The notes: generated by a model from the sequence alone, not told the origin. A stretch of 13,379 nt of DNA from Methylococcaceae bacterium UBA6146 (GCA_002422395.1 DIUY01000025.1:1818-15196); one strand, 5' to 3'. Counted from the first letter of the stretch, positions 1 to 7,544 are shown. A program made the numbers and translations.

Positions 1-33
1 CCCTTTATGCCCCAGAGGGTACAACACATCGGT

Positions 34-75
34 GCGTCAATTGTTGGGGGGTCGCACACTTATCCCAACCTACGC
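34..75. repeat. Degenerate palindromic intergenic repeat
   Basis: GTTGGG at 43-48 pairs with CCCAAC at 64-69. An outer GCGT at 34-37 pairs with ACGC at 72-75, giving an interrupted hairpin with a 15-nt loop. The GTTGGG...CCCAACCTACG pattern resembles the short palindromic extragenic elements scattered between genes in many environmental proteobacteria and cyanobacteria. The match is from memory of that pattern, so the family assignment is inference. It could also act as a transcription end for a gene to the left of the window. Confidence 0.4.
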
Positions 76-80
76 GCTAC

Positions 81-116
81 CAAAAAATTTTTTGTGCCTT
101 TCGTGTTTTTTGTGGA
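81..116. repeat. A/T palindrome and TTTCGTG-type repeat
   Basis: A perfect 14-bp palindrome, C-A6-T6-G, lies at 81-94. It runs into an imperfect direct repeat built on TTTTGTG / TTTCGTG / TTTTGTGG. Similar TTTCGTG-rich strings occur as intergenic repeats in environmental bacterial genomes (recollection, not searched). A related string forms the 3' end of tatC in this window (8361-8389). No coding frame is supported between 1 and 159. Confidence 0.35.
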
Positions 117-159
117 CAGATAAACCGTGCGTAACATCAGTTAAATAACAATGCCATCA

Positions 160-927
160 CTACTTTACTTCAAAACGCTCAATGCCTCGAAAAACAAAGC
201 GCGGGTTAACCCCAAAAGTTTCACGAAAGCTATGGCTAAAATGAGTGGCATCAGAAAACCCCGCCTCTAATGCAGCGACAGTCATATTGTCGCGCTGGTT
301 TAAATGCTCTACTGCCAAAAACAAGCGTTTCCAAACACGAAAGCGACGATAAGCCACGTTGGTATTTTCTTTAAATAAATGCAAAAAACGTGATGCAGAA
401 AGATTGCTGATAGCCGCTAAATAGTCTTGAGAAAAATTGCAATCAGGTTCATCACGAATTAGATCAATAGCCGCTTGTATACGCGCATCCATCGTAAAAT
501 TAAGCGAGTCATCACAGTTGAGTAATGTATCTAAGCATCTTTCAATCAGTTCTTTATCAGGATTTTCTTCATAAATCCATAACAATTGTTTTAATAATTG
601 ATCGTCTTGAAACAAGGTTGCCGATTGCACTGAAAAAGGAAACCTGCGTTTAAGATACAAAAAATCGGCACTATCTCTTTCAATAAATAATTTGCCGTGT
701 ATGCCTTTGCCAAAATTAAGCTCATGTTTTATACCTGCGGGAACAAAAACACAGCGACAACTTTGCCAAAGACCATCACCGATTTTTATTTGAAATGGCT
801 GATAAATACCGACATGCAACGCGCTAGTTGCATAAGCATGGGCTGTTAAATGTTGTGATAATCCAAAATAAAGTAAGCGATTTTGCCAGATGAACAAGCG
901 TGTATAAGAAGGATAAGTTGATAACAT
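160..927 (-). CDS. AraC-family transcriptional regulator
   Basis: This is a DNA-binding activator or repressor of 255 aa. The C-terminal third (about residues 145-250) has the two helix-turn-helix units of the AraC/XylS family. The second carries the family signature around 'ALEAGFSDATHFSHSFRETF', ending 'GVNPRFVF'. The N-terminal half (for example 'CRCVFVPAGIKHELNFG') looks like the cupin-type sensory fold of the family, so a small effector is expected but cannot be named. The frame is open to a TTG at 940-942, but ATG at 925-927 is preferred. Neither start has a good Shine-Dalgarno sequence. The gene is divergent from the lectin-like/DUF3047 gene at 1027, about 100 bp away, which makes that gene its most likely target (inference). 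No signal peptide is present, consistent with a cytoplasmic regulator. Confidence 0.88.
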   Translation of the reverse strand: MLSTYPSYTRLFIWQNRLLYFGLSQHLTAHAYATSALHVGIYQPFQIKIGDGLWQSCRCVFVPAGIKHELNFGKGIHGKLFIERDSADFLYLKRRFPFSVQSATLFQDDQLLKQLLWIYEENPDKELIERCLDTLLNCDDSLNFTMDARIQAAIDLIRDEPDCNFSQDYLAAISNLSASRFLHLFKENTNVAYRRFRVWKRLFLAVEHLNQRDNMTVAALEAGFSDATHFSHSFRETFGVNPRFVFRGIERFEVK

Positions 928-962
928 AGCGAGTTCATACAAGATTTTATTTTGAATGGTTC

Positions 963-970
963 ATTATAAT
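963..970. promoter_or_regulatory. Palindromic -10 element shared by divergent genes
   Basis: ATTATAAT reads as a consensus -10 (TATAAT) on both strands: 965-970 on plus, toward the gene at 1027, and 968-963 on minus, toward the AraC regulator. No good -35 hexamer lies 16-18 bp upstream on either strand, which would fit promoters needing an activator. The assignment rests on sequence match alone. Confidence 0.4.
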
Positions 971-1026
971 GATTGCCACTGATTTTAAAAACGTCAGCTT
1001 TTCACACACTAAGTGGAGTCATCAAT

Positions 1027-2133
1027 ATGAGTAGCACAACGGTTTTTGATTTTAAGTCCCAGTTTGAAACATTGCTGGCAACGATTGCAAAAGAACGGAT
1101 TCGATATTTTAATTTTATAACGCTGGCATCGAATCATAAGCCTTGGTTTGATACAGGGATTGAGCTTGAAGCAGGTGATTGTTTAACTTCGTTTGCTATT
1201 GGTCAGACACAATTTAAAGATTTACCGATTTGTGTTGAACCCAGTTTTCAACTGTGGTTTCGCGTTGGTTTAGAAAGTGAAATATTTCGTGGTACACGAG
1301 ATAGCCATAGTTTCACCGCCGAACAACCTGGACGTTTATATCTGGCTAGTTATTTTCCCGGCGAATGGGCGAGCAAAACGGGCGAATTAAGCACACCTGA
1401 TGTTGTGTACGATATGGTGACAGGTGATTTTACGGTGCTGTTGATATGCTGGCAGAATGACGCATTGGCAAGTTTGAAACAGTTGCAAAAACACGGTGAT
1501 GTGGCTGATCTTATTGCTTTGGAAATCGACCGCTTGGAATTGCCTGTGATACCACCTAAAGATTGGTATTATCTTTGGTTTACAGGCCCTGCTGAAATCT
1601 ATCAAGCTTGCAAAACGCCTGAAAAACCATCGGCTGTTTGTTGCCATACCCATAATGATGCGGGTTTATTGCAAAAATCAGTATTATTGCCCTTTACACC
1701 GAATACCCGTTTACGCTGGTCATGGAAAATGGATGTATTACCTTCCTCTGTGCGTGAAGATACTTTACCCACACATGATTATTTAAGCATTGCGGTTGAA
1801 TTTGATAATGGGCAAGACATTACTTATTACTGGAGTGCGGAACTCACACCAGAAACAGTTTATCGTTGCCCAATTCCAACTTGGCATGACAGAGAAACCC
1901 ACGTTGTGATTCGTTCTGGCTCAGAAGGTTTAGGCGAATGGTTCAATGAAGATCGCGATGTTTATGAGGATTACGCAGCCGCTATCGGTGGGCTTATCCC
2001 TAAACAAATTGTGCGCGTCTGGTTTATTGCGGTGAGTTTATTTCAACATCAGGAAGGTCGTTGCCAATATGCGGACATCAGTTTTTTAAACAACGATCAA
2101 ATCATATCTGTTTTTCAAGAAGAGTGTATATAA
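1027..2133 (+). CDS. LecA-like / DUF3047-like two-part protein
   Basis: This 368-aa protein has no signal peptide or membrane segment and is predicted to be cytoplasmic. Residues about 27-142 show a beta-rich pattern with 'PWFDTGIELEAGD' (39-51) and 'FRGTRDSHSFTA...GRLYLASYFPGEW' (87-114). This resembles the PA-IL (LecA) galactose-binding lectin fold. Residues about 185-368 resemble DUF3047, with 'LRWSWKMDVLP' (229-239) followed by 'DYLSIAVEFDNG' and a 'VWF.AVS' end. A 'CCHTH' cluster at 205-209 joins the two halves. The start is ATG 1027 because GGAG lies 9 nt upstream. An in-frame TTG at 973 would add 18 residues without a ribosome site. The gene is divergent from the AraC regulator. Biochemical function is unknown, and carbohydrate binding is only a fold-based suggestion. 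Confidence 0.72.
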   Translation: MSSTTVFDFKSQFETLLATIAKERIRYFNFITLASNHKPWFDTGIELEAGDCLTSFAIGQTQFKDLPICVEPSFQLWFRVGLESEIFRGTRDSHSFTAEQPGRLYLASYFPGEWASKTGELSTPDVVYDMVTGDFTVLLICWQNDALASLKQLQKHGDVADLIALEIDRLELPVIPPKDWYYLWFTGPAEIYQACKTPEKPSAVCCHTHNDAGLLQKSVLLPFTPNTRLRWSWKMDVLPSSVREDTLPTHDYLSIAVEFDNGQDITYYWSAELTPETVYRCPIPTWHDRETHVVIRSGSEGLGEWFNEDRDVYEDYAAAIGGLIPKQIVRVWFIAVSLFQHQEGRCQYADISFLNNDQIISVFQEECI

Positions 2134-2405
2134 AAATGGTGTAGGTACGAATTCATTTGCACCCTTGAGATAACACAGAAATAAATAGCCCATTTTTTGG
2201 TGACTTAAGAATAGCACTGAAATAAGTTAATACCAGTAAGCTTACTGAAATGGATGCTCCAGAGGATGATGCCTTGGCTAAACGAAGTGGGGCGTCGTGA
2301 ATTACGCACTTGGTTAGTGTTTAAAAATCAGGCATACAACATGGAGCAACAAACAAAAGCACCAATAAATTCTGTGCTAATGAATTACACAGTACCTTTA
2401 TTTGC
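2134..2405. other. Gap with palindrome and no established gene
   Basis: This 272-bp AT-rich stretch lies between two convergent genes. It contains the perfect palindrome at 2234-2247 and most of a small plus-strand frame (2254-2409), described separately. A weak GGTG...CACC inverted repeat follows the upstream stop but has no T-run. No convincing terminator or RNA gene was seen. Confidence 0.5.
2234..2247. promoter_or_regulatory. Perfect 14-bp palindrome
   Basis: CAGTAAGCTTACTG is identical to its own reverse complement. It has no loop, so it suits a dimeric protein-binding site better than a terminator hairpin. It sits 7 nt before a possible small start codon at 2254. No regulator can be assigned. 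Confidence 0.35.
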
Positions 2406-2409
2406 TTAA
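2254..2409 (+). CDS. Possible small ORF or gene remnant
   Basis: The frame encodes 51 residues beginning MLQRMMPWLNEVGRREL and ending NYTVPLFA, with basic and aromatic residues spread through it. It overlaps the last four bases of the convergent DUF2252 gene. A purine-rich 'cagagg' precedes the internal ATG pair at 2266. I do not recognise the product. It could be a real small protein, the tail of a decayed gene (the frame closes upstream with TGA at 2218), or chance. Confidence 0.22.
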   Translation: MLQRMMPWLNEVGRRELRTWLVFKNQAYNMEQQTKAPINSVLMNYTVPLFA

Positions 2410-3800
2410 TACAGCACTGCACCGCTGTTTTTGGCACTCACAAAATCGGCATAATCCTGCTTCACTTGAGAAGCATAACTAAGCGCATAATTTAGGGTTT
2501 CCGTTTTTAAACCAGAAACATCGCCATTAATCACATCGGTGATTTCCTTATCCATGCTGTAAGGGATCAGCGTCGCATCGTAATCTTTATCGGCCAATGC
2601 GTGGTTTTTCGCCATAATCTTACCCATGTATTTCACCGCATCATTGAATTTCGTGTAACTGGTCAACAACGCGTAGTCAAAATCTTCCTGATAAGGTGAA
2701 CGTTCAAAGAGAAAAAACGGCAAGCCGTTCACCGTGGCATAGCCAGCGAGGACATCTGTATTAGTCAGCATAGCTTTCATGCCTTTAACAGCACGCGCAC
2801 CATTGTGATAATCATAAACCCATGCTGGCATGTTGCCGGATGCGGCAATAGATACGGCACTGTCTGTTTCCTGTTTCATTTCCAGAATAACGTCGTCGCT
2901 AGTCGCGGTCGATGGGCCATCAATTAATAAATAATACCGGTAACGGCCTAAACTGCCGGTGCCCGAACCCAAGCGTAATGCCGCATCTTTTAATAAATAG
3001 TAACTATTACTTTTACGCTTAGAAGAAGCGATAGAACTTATATAACCCGGCATTGCCGCATTGATAGTGGAAAATGCCGAGCTGCTGACAGGTTGCAATG
3101 AACCACTGAGCGTCAGAAAATAACGGCGGCCAGAACTGACTGCGGTGTATTTCGCCAACAAATTGGAGCGGGTTTTACCGTCAGCGGCCTGAATGGTGTC
3201 TTTAACGACACCGTTAGTATTACTGGTAGTCAGTCGGTAGCTTAATTCGGTGTCGTTGCCTTTAAATGAGGCCATCTGGGTCGCATAGCTATCTACAAAG
3301 TTTTTCACCAACGTTTGGCGATTCGTGCTGCTAATACCCTTTTCTTCGGCCGCCAACAAGATGGCAACAGCCATGCGACGCAAATCCCAAGTATAAGAAC
3401 CCCAGTAACTTTCATCAAAATCATTGGTGTCAAATACAGCATTACTATTGGCATCACGGAATCCGCCCATGTTTTGCATATGCATATCGCCGCCTAACCA
3501 CACGCCGTTGGTATAGGTGTTGGTGTACCAGGATGTAGGCCAGGAAACGGTATTTTTGGTATCCGTATAAAACAAGTGCGCCGTGCCGCGATAAAACGAA
3601 AAAGCACTAGCGGCCATTTTGGTCATTTTGGTGGCCAGTTCTCTAGGAAGGTTTACGGCAAACGGATGGTTGTAGCTGTAAATTTCTTGCACTACCCAAG
3701 ATTTACGACTACTTGCCGCTTCAGCTGGACCGGATAGTAACGTGGTTGTAAACAAAGCCGTCAAAGCCATGCTTGCGGCAAGTGTTGTGGTCAATCTCAT
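2406..3800 (-). CDS. Exported DUF2252 family protein
   Basis: This 464-aa protein belongs to DUF2252 (COG4320), a family of unknown biochemical role whose motifs resemble the phosphotransferase/kinase fold. Visible motifs are 'KMAASAFSFYRG' (61-72), 'GGDMHMQN' (103-110, GDxHxxN type), 'DTNDFDE' (124-130, resembling a metal-binding DFD) and 'WDLRRM' (138-143). Near the C-terminus are a 'YQEDFDYA' stretch and 'MAKNHALAD'. The N-terminus is a Sec-type signal peptide with a hydrophobic stretch from about 11-22 and a likely AEA-A cleavage after residue 28. The protein should therefore be periplasmic or secreted. ATG 3798-3800 was chosen because GGGGAG lies 4 nt upstream and it leads straight into the signal peptide. 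An upstream in-frame start would add 12 residues. It is transcribed alone, downstream of the unknown gene pair but separated by about 110 bp and its own -10. Confidence 0.85.
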   Translation of the reverse strand: MRLTTTLAASMALTALFTTTLLSGPAEAASSRKSWVVQEIYSYNHPFAVNLPRELATKMTKMAASAFSFYRGTAHLFYTDTKNTVSWPTSWYTNTYTNGVWLGGDMHMQNMGGFRDANSNAVFDTNDFDESYWGSYTWDLRRMAVAILLAAEEKGISSTNRQTLVKNFVDSYATQMASFKGNDTELSYRLTTSNTNGVVKDTIQAADGKTRSNLLAKYTAVSSGRRYFLTLSGSLQPVSSSAFSTINAAMPGYISSIASSKRKSNSYYLLKDAALRLGSGTGSLGRYRYYLLIDGPSTATSDDVILEMKQETDSAVSIAASGNMPAWVYDYHNGARAVKGMKAMLTNTDVLAGYATVNGLPFFLFERSPYQEDFDYALLTSYTKFNDAVKYMGKIMAKNHALADKDYDATLIPYSMDKEITDVINGDVSGLKTETLNYALSYASQVKQDYADFVSAKNSGAVLY

Positions 3801-3848
3801 AGAACTCCCCAAAATTAAAATGATGTGGTTAAACATAAAAAACTTAGC

Positions 3849-3854
3849 ATTATA
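3849..3854 (-). promoter_or_regulatory. Candidate -10 for the DUF2252 gene
   Basis: The minus strand reads TATAAT here, about 48 nt upstream of the chosen start. No clear -35 is present at normal spacing, so this is a sequence-match suggestion only. Confidence 0.35.
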
Positions 3855-3911
3855 GCTAGGCCTTATGACTGATTGATGAAAGCGGCTGAGCGGATTGAGT
3901 TTATGCCGCTG

Positions 3912-4448
3912 TTATTGCTGCTGAATCAAATCTAGCGTCTTGCGGGGCAATTTTTCCGGCTTGTCATTATTATCCAGATGTAACTGTGCGTCTTCATGGA
4001 CTGTGGACATAAACTGGATCAACCGTAATTCCAGCTGCATTTTTTGTTCTAAATCATCTGCTTCCCACATCTTATTTAACAAATGCTTGGCGTGATGGTG
4101 AATTGTGAATACAACGGCTTCGGGCAAATGGGCATAACTTTGCTGGATTGAACTTTTAAGTTGATCGAGTGCGTTCAAATACTGCTTATAGTCTTTAACA
4201 TCCTGTTCACAGCGTATTTTCAACACTGACAATTCGGCTGTGTTCCGGGTTTTTAACAGGGCAATATCATGCGCCAACTGGACGCTTTTTTTTTGCAACT
4301 CACCAGTTAATACCTGCTCAGCAAGTATTCTTGCCTGCTTTAACCTTGCTTGTTGTTCTTGATTAGCGGCTTGCCAAGTAAGATTTTCATCTTTAACGGA
4401 ATAAAAAAACTTGACAAATTTAAAAAGCACTTTTTTTAATAGCATCAT
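3912..4448 (-). CDS. Unknown helical, coiled-coil-like protein
   Basis: I do not recognise this 178-aa protein. Its N-terminus (MMLLKKVLFKFVKFFYS) is basic and amphipathic, and it may bind the membrane surface. Residues about 25-105 are rich in Q, K, E, A and L with heptad-like spacing ('QEQQARLKQARILAEQVL'), suggesting a long coiled coil. The rest is helical and ends in a charged, proline-containing tail. The gene starts one base after the stop of the upstream membrane-protein gene (TAA-A-ATGATG) and has no good ribosome site of its own. Translational coupling and a shared function with that protein are likely. Either of the two adjacent ATGs could be used. Confidence 0.7.
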   Translation of the reverse strand: MMLLKKVLFKFVKFFYSVKDENLTWQAANQEQQARLKQARILAEQVLTGELQKKSVQLAHDIALLKTRNTAELSVLKIRCEQDVKDYKQYLNALDQLKSSIQQSYAHLPEAVVFTIHHHAKHLLNKMWEADDLEQKMQLELRLIQFMSTVHEDAQLHLDNNDKPEKLPRKTLDLIQQQ

Positions 4449-4449
4449 T

Positions 4450-4980
4450 TTAGCGTAACATAGTTATTTTTTGCTGCAATGCCAACAACCCTAAACTGTC
4501 GTGACGATTCCGATAGCGGCTGTTTTCCTGTTGTAACTGCTTGAATTCATTTGCAGATAATTGTCGTTTCAACAAAAACAACTCTTTGTCGATAGTTTTT
4601 GATAACTGCCTGATGTGCCTGCGATTATTGGCATTAAGCAGACGATTTCTTTTTACCTGACTGAAGTAGTTGATTTGTAAGCTTTTAAAATAAAACAATT
4701 GATCAATTTGAGCTTTTTTATACTGCATAAATAAAACTTTTCGTTGTTGCCTTTGCTGAGGGGAAAAGTACGCAACGCACTGTTTAACAAAACGCTTTAA
4801 AAAATCCAAGACACCCATTACCCACAGCAAAGCAAACGCTGCCAGCAATAGCGTCAGACCCACTTGGGTTATTAGCGCAGCCAAACTGAAAACCTTCAGA
4901 CCCACAGAAATTTTTGCGGTAACCAGTAAAACCAGTGCTGCAAGCATTAATAACAAGGCTATCCTAATAATCAAAAGCAT
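4450..4980 (-). CDS. Unknown membrane hairpin protein
   Basis: This 176-aa protein has two strongly hydrophobic segments, about residues 1-23 and 33-57, which should form an inner-membrane hairpin. A basic, glutamine-rich, largely helical region of about 115 residues follows ('SPQQRQQRKVLFMQYKKAQ', 'QLSKTIDKELFLLKRQLS'). The positive charge after the second segment suggests that this region faces the cytoplasm. No enzyme motif is visible and I do not recognise the family. It is first in a two-gene unit with the coiled-coil-like gene, whose start lies 1 nt after its stop. The two products probably act together at the membrane (inference). No clear Shine-Dalgarno sequence precedes ATG 4978-4980. 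Confidence 0.7.
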   Translation of the reverse strand: MLLIIRIALLLMLAALVLLVTAKISVGLKVFSLAALITQVGLTLLLAAFALLWVMGVLDFLKRFVKQCVAYFSPQQRQQRKVLFMQYKKAQIDQLFYFKSLQINYFSQVKRNRLLNANNRRHIRQLSKTIDKELFLLKRQLSANEFKQLQQENSRYRNRHDSLGLLALQQKITMLR

Positions 4981-5004
4981 AAGTGGCTAAGGGTTAAGTG
5001 ATTG

Positions 5005-5031
5005 CACATGCTGTGTAGGCGTTTGCATGTG
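5005..5031. promoter_or_regulatory. Inverted repeat in divergent intergenic region
   Basis: CACATGC (5005-5011) and GCATGTG (5025-5031) are perfect 7-bp inverted repeats whose centres are 20 bp apart, about two helical turns. They lie 25-51 bp upstream of the membrane-protein gene and on the far side of the TonB-receptor promoter region. This could be an operator for either gene. The binding protein is unknown. Confidence 0.35.
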
Positions 5032-5166
5032 GCCTAATGGCTATTGTACCGATAATTTAACAAAAGACTTAAGCCATCGCCGGGGTAGGAATATTTCCTT
5101 TTTTCGGTATGAACCTATAGATTGCATAACGTATTGGCTATCATGGTGGCCTTTACAATACGAATT

Positions 5167-7500
5167 ATGAAAAAATTAAATTTTAGGGTGCTTGGATTAT
5201 TTGGCTTTTCTGTCATTAATGTCACGGCGCTAGCGGATACCCAGCAAACCGTTGATTTAGGCGTGGTTGAAGTCATCGGAGTCACACCTTTATCTGAGGG
5301 CGGCGTGGCGGTTGATAAAATACCCGGCACCATCCAAACAGTGACTTCGGCGCAACTGCAAGCCGAGCAAAGCATTTCCTTGGCAGATTATATCAACCGC
5401 TATCTGGGCAGCGTGCATATCAACGAAGCACAAAATAATCCCTTGCAACCCGATATTTATTATCGCGGTTTTGTCGCATCGCCGTTATTGGGAATGCCGC
5501 AAGGTTTGTCAGTTTATGTCAACGGCGTCCGCTTTAATGAGCCGTTTGGCGATTCGGTCAATTGGGATTTGATACCGCCCGGCGCAATTGACTCGACCAC
5601 CTTACATGGCGGTTCCAATCCGGTGTACGGCCTGAATAGCTTAGGTGGTGCAATCGTGATAAAAACCAAAACCGGTTTTTCTGCGCCCGGCCATCAGCTT
5701 GAAGCCTATGGCGGCTCTTTTGGCCGTCATGTTGAAGAAATAACCAGTGGCGCTAATAACGGCACCTGGGGGTATTTTGTTGATTTGCGCAGTTTCCATG
5801 AAGAAGGCTGGCGTGACTTTTCACCGTCGGACGCCAAACAAGCATTAGGCACATTGAGCTGGCAGAATGACCGGGGCGGGCTGGATTTAACGGTGGCGAC
5901 CAACGATAACGACCTGCGCGGCAATGGCGCGTCGCCCGTGCAATTATTGCAACAAAACCGCAATGCCGTGTTCACCCACCCCGACCAAACCATCACCCGA
6001 CTGTTTTTTACCGAGTTGGCCGGCAATTACGCGCTGACCGATACGGTTGAATTCAGCGGCAATGTGTATTTTCGCCAGAACCGCATGCGCTCATTTAATG
6101 GCGATAACAGTGATTATGAAGAATGCGCCTTATCCGGAAATGCAGGTAAATTATGCGAAGACCCAGGTAGTGATGAAGAAGTTGTCGTCGATACCAATGG
6201 CAACGATGTAATGGCTGATGATGCCGTTGAAGGGGCGACCAATAATACCAGCGCGACCAATATGTATGCACGCGGCGGCACCCTGCAAGCGATGTTTGCG
6301 CAGGATTTGTTTAAGCATGAAAACAATTTGACCGTAGGCGTTAGCTATGACAATGCCGATGTGCATTTTGGTTCCGATACTGAGCTGGCCGCGTTGACCG
6401 ATGATAGAGGCACGATAGGCAGCGGCATTCTGGTGGATGAGTCCAAAGTAAGGCTGAACACGCACAGCGACACCGTTGGCGTTTACGCCACCGACAGTTT
6501 TTCTATCACCGAAAAATTAACCGCCACCGTCGCGGGACGCTATAACCATGTTGACTTGTCGATGACCGATAAGTACATCAACGATCCGGAAAAAAACCTG
6601 AACGGCGATCATACCTTTGAACGCTTTAATCCGTCCGCCGGTTTGACTTATGACGTCAATAAAAACCTGAATGTTTACGGCGGTTACAGCGAATCATCCC
6701 GCGCACCTACGCCGATGGAACTGAGCTGTGCCGACCCTGAAGCCCCGTGCAAACTGCCCAACTCATTTGTTGCCGATCCACCGCTAAAACAGGTGGTGGC
6801 GAATACCTTTGAAACTGGTTTTAGAGGCAGTTTAAAAAGCTTGGTAGGCGCTGGTGATGGCAAATGGAATTTAGGTTACTTTCATACCACCAATAACAAC
6901 GACATTATTTTCCGGCGCGATTTTTCCAGTAACATCACTAACCAGGGTTATTTTTCTAATGTCGGGCAAACGGTGCGGCAAGGCTTGGAGACCGGTGCCA
7001 GCGTGACTTATCCGCAGGTTTTCAGTGACATTGATGACTGGCATTTTTCAACCAATTACACCTATCTGGATGCCACCTTTCAGGATAGTTTTGGCGTGAT
7101 GAACCCATTGGATGGAGATGAAATTATTGCCGTAAACCCAGGCGACCGGATTCCGGGCCTCCCCGAACATTTGTTTAAATGGGCGGTCGGCGTTGATTTA
7201 TGGCAGAAAGTGTCATTGGGTGTTAATGGCTTGTACAGCGGCGACCAATTCTTCCGAGGCGATGAAGCGAATGTCACCGCGCCTTTAGAAGGCTACTGGC
7301 TGGTCAATGCCACTGCTGAATATAAGGTGAACAAACATTTTGCCGTGTTTGGCAAACTTGATAATGTTTTCAACAATAATTACAGCTCATTTGGCGTTTA
7401 TGGGGAAGCCGACGAGATATTTCCAAGCTTCGATGATGGCCGTTTCGTATCCCCTGGAGCACCTAGAGCGGGATGGATTGGGGTGCGCTTGAGCATGTAA
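5167..7500 (+). CDS. TonB-dependent outer-membrane receptor
   Basis: This is an energised outer-membrane gate that imports a scarce ligand using TonB-ExbB-ExbD. It has 777 aa, a normal family length. A signal peptide ends at about residue 23 (ALA-D). A plug domain follows (about 30-155), with 'VDKIPGTIQTVTSAQL', 'IYYRGF', 'VYVNGVRFNEPFGDS' and 'NSLGGAIVIKTKTG'. The remainder is a 22-strand-type beta barrel ending 'GWIGVRLSM'. Two cysteine pairs occur in probable extracellular loops (around nt 6123-6156 and 6725-6752). One loop (6150-6250) is unusually acidic and asparagine-rich. ATG 5167 is chosen because it begins the signal peptide. The frame extends to a TTG at 5122, and no start has a clear ribosome site. 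Nearby bfd-bfr suggests an iron chelate as ligand, but the Fur-like site lies after this gene, so this is inference. Confidence 0.9.
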   Translation: MKKLNFRVLGLFGFSVINVTALADTQQTVDLGVVEVIGVTPLSEGGVAVDKIPGTIQTVTSAQLQAEQSISLADYINRYLGSVHINEAQNNPLQPDIYYRGFVASPLLGMPQGLSVYVNGVRFNEPFGDSVNWDLIPPGAIDSTTLHGGSNPVYGLNSLGGAIVIKTKTGFSAPGHQLEAYGGSFGRHVEEITSGANNGTWGYFVDLRSFHEEGWRDFSPSDAKQALGTLSWQNDRGGLDLTVATNDNDLRGNGASPVQLLQQNRNAVFTHPDQTITRLFFTELAGNYALTDTVEFSGNVYFRQNRMRSFNGDNSDYEECALSGNAGKLCEDPGSDEEVVVDTNGNDVMADDAVEGATNNTSATNMYARGGTLQAMFAQDLFKHENNLTVGVSYDNADVHFGSDTELAALTDDRGTIGSGILVDESKVRLNTHSDTVGVYATDSFSITEKLTATVAGRYNHVDLSMTDKYINDPEKNLNGDHTFERFNPSAGLTYDVNKNLNVYGGYSESSRAPTPMELSCADPEAPCKLPNSFVADPPLKQVVANTFETGFRGSLKSLVGAGDGKWNLGYFHTTNNNDIIFRRDFSSNITNQGYFSNVGQTVRQGLETGASVTYPQVFSDIDDWHFSTNYTYLDATFQDSFGVMNPLDGDEIIAVNPGDRIPGLPEHLFKWAVGVDLWQKVSLGVNGLYSGDQFFRGDEANVTAPLEGYWLVNATAEYKVNKHFAVFGKLDNVFNNNYSSFGVYGEADEIFPSFDDGRFVSPGAPRAGWIGVRLSM

Positions 7501-7544
7501 GCTTTAAAACATTCAAAGAAGCAAAAAAGCGGCTTTATTTTGTT

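Noticed and set aside
1387..1653. Minus-strand frame inside the lectin-like/DUF3047 gene.
   Set aside because: It lies wholly within a better supported gene, has no ribosome site and shows no domain pattern.
5122..5166. TTG start adding 15 residues to the TonB receptor.
   Set aside because: The ATG at 5167 begins a normal signal peptide (MKKLNF...ALA-D). The extra residues would place unsuitable sequence before it.
7501..7541. Possible terminator after the TonB receptor (AAAG-CGG-CTTT then T-rich).
   Set aside because: The stem is only 4 bp with a 3-nt loop, too weak to call.
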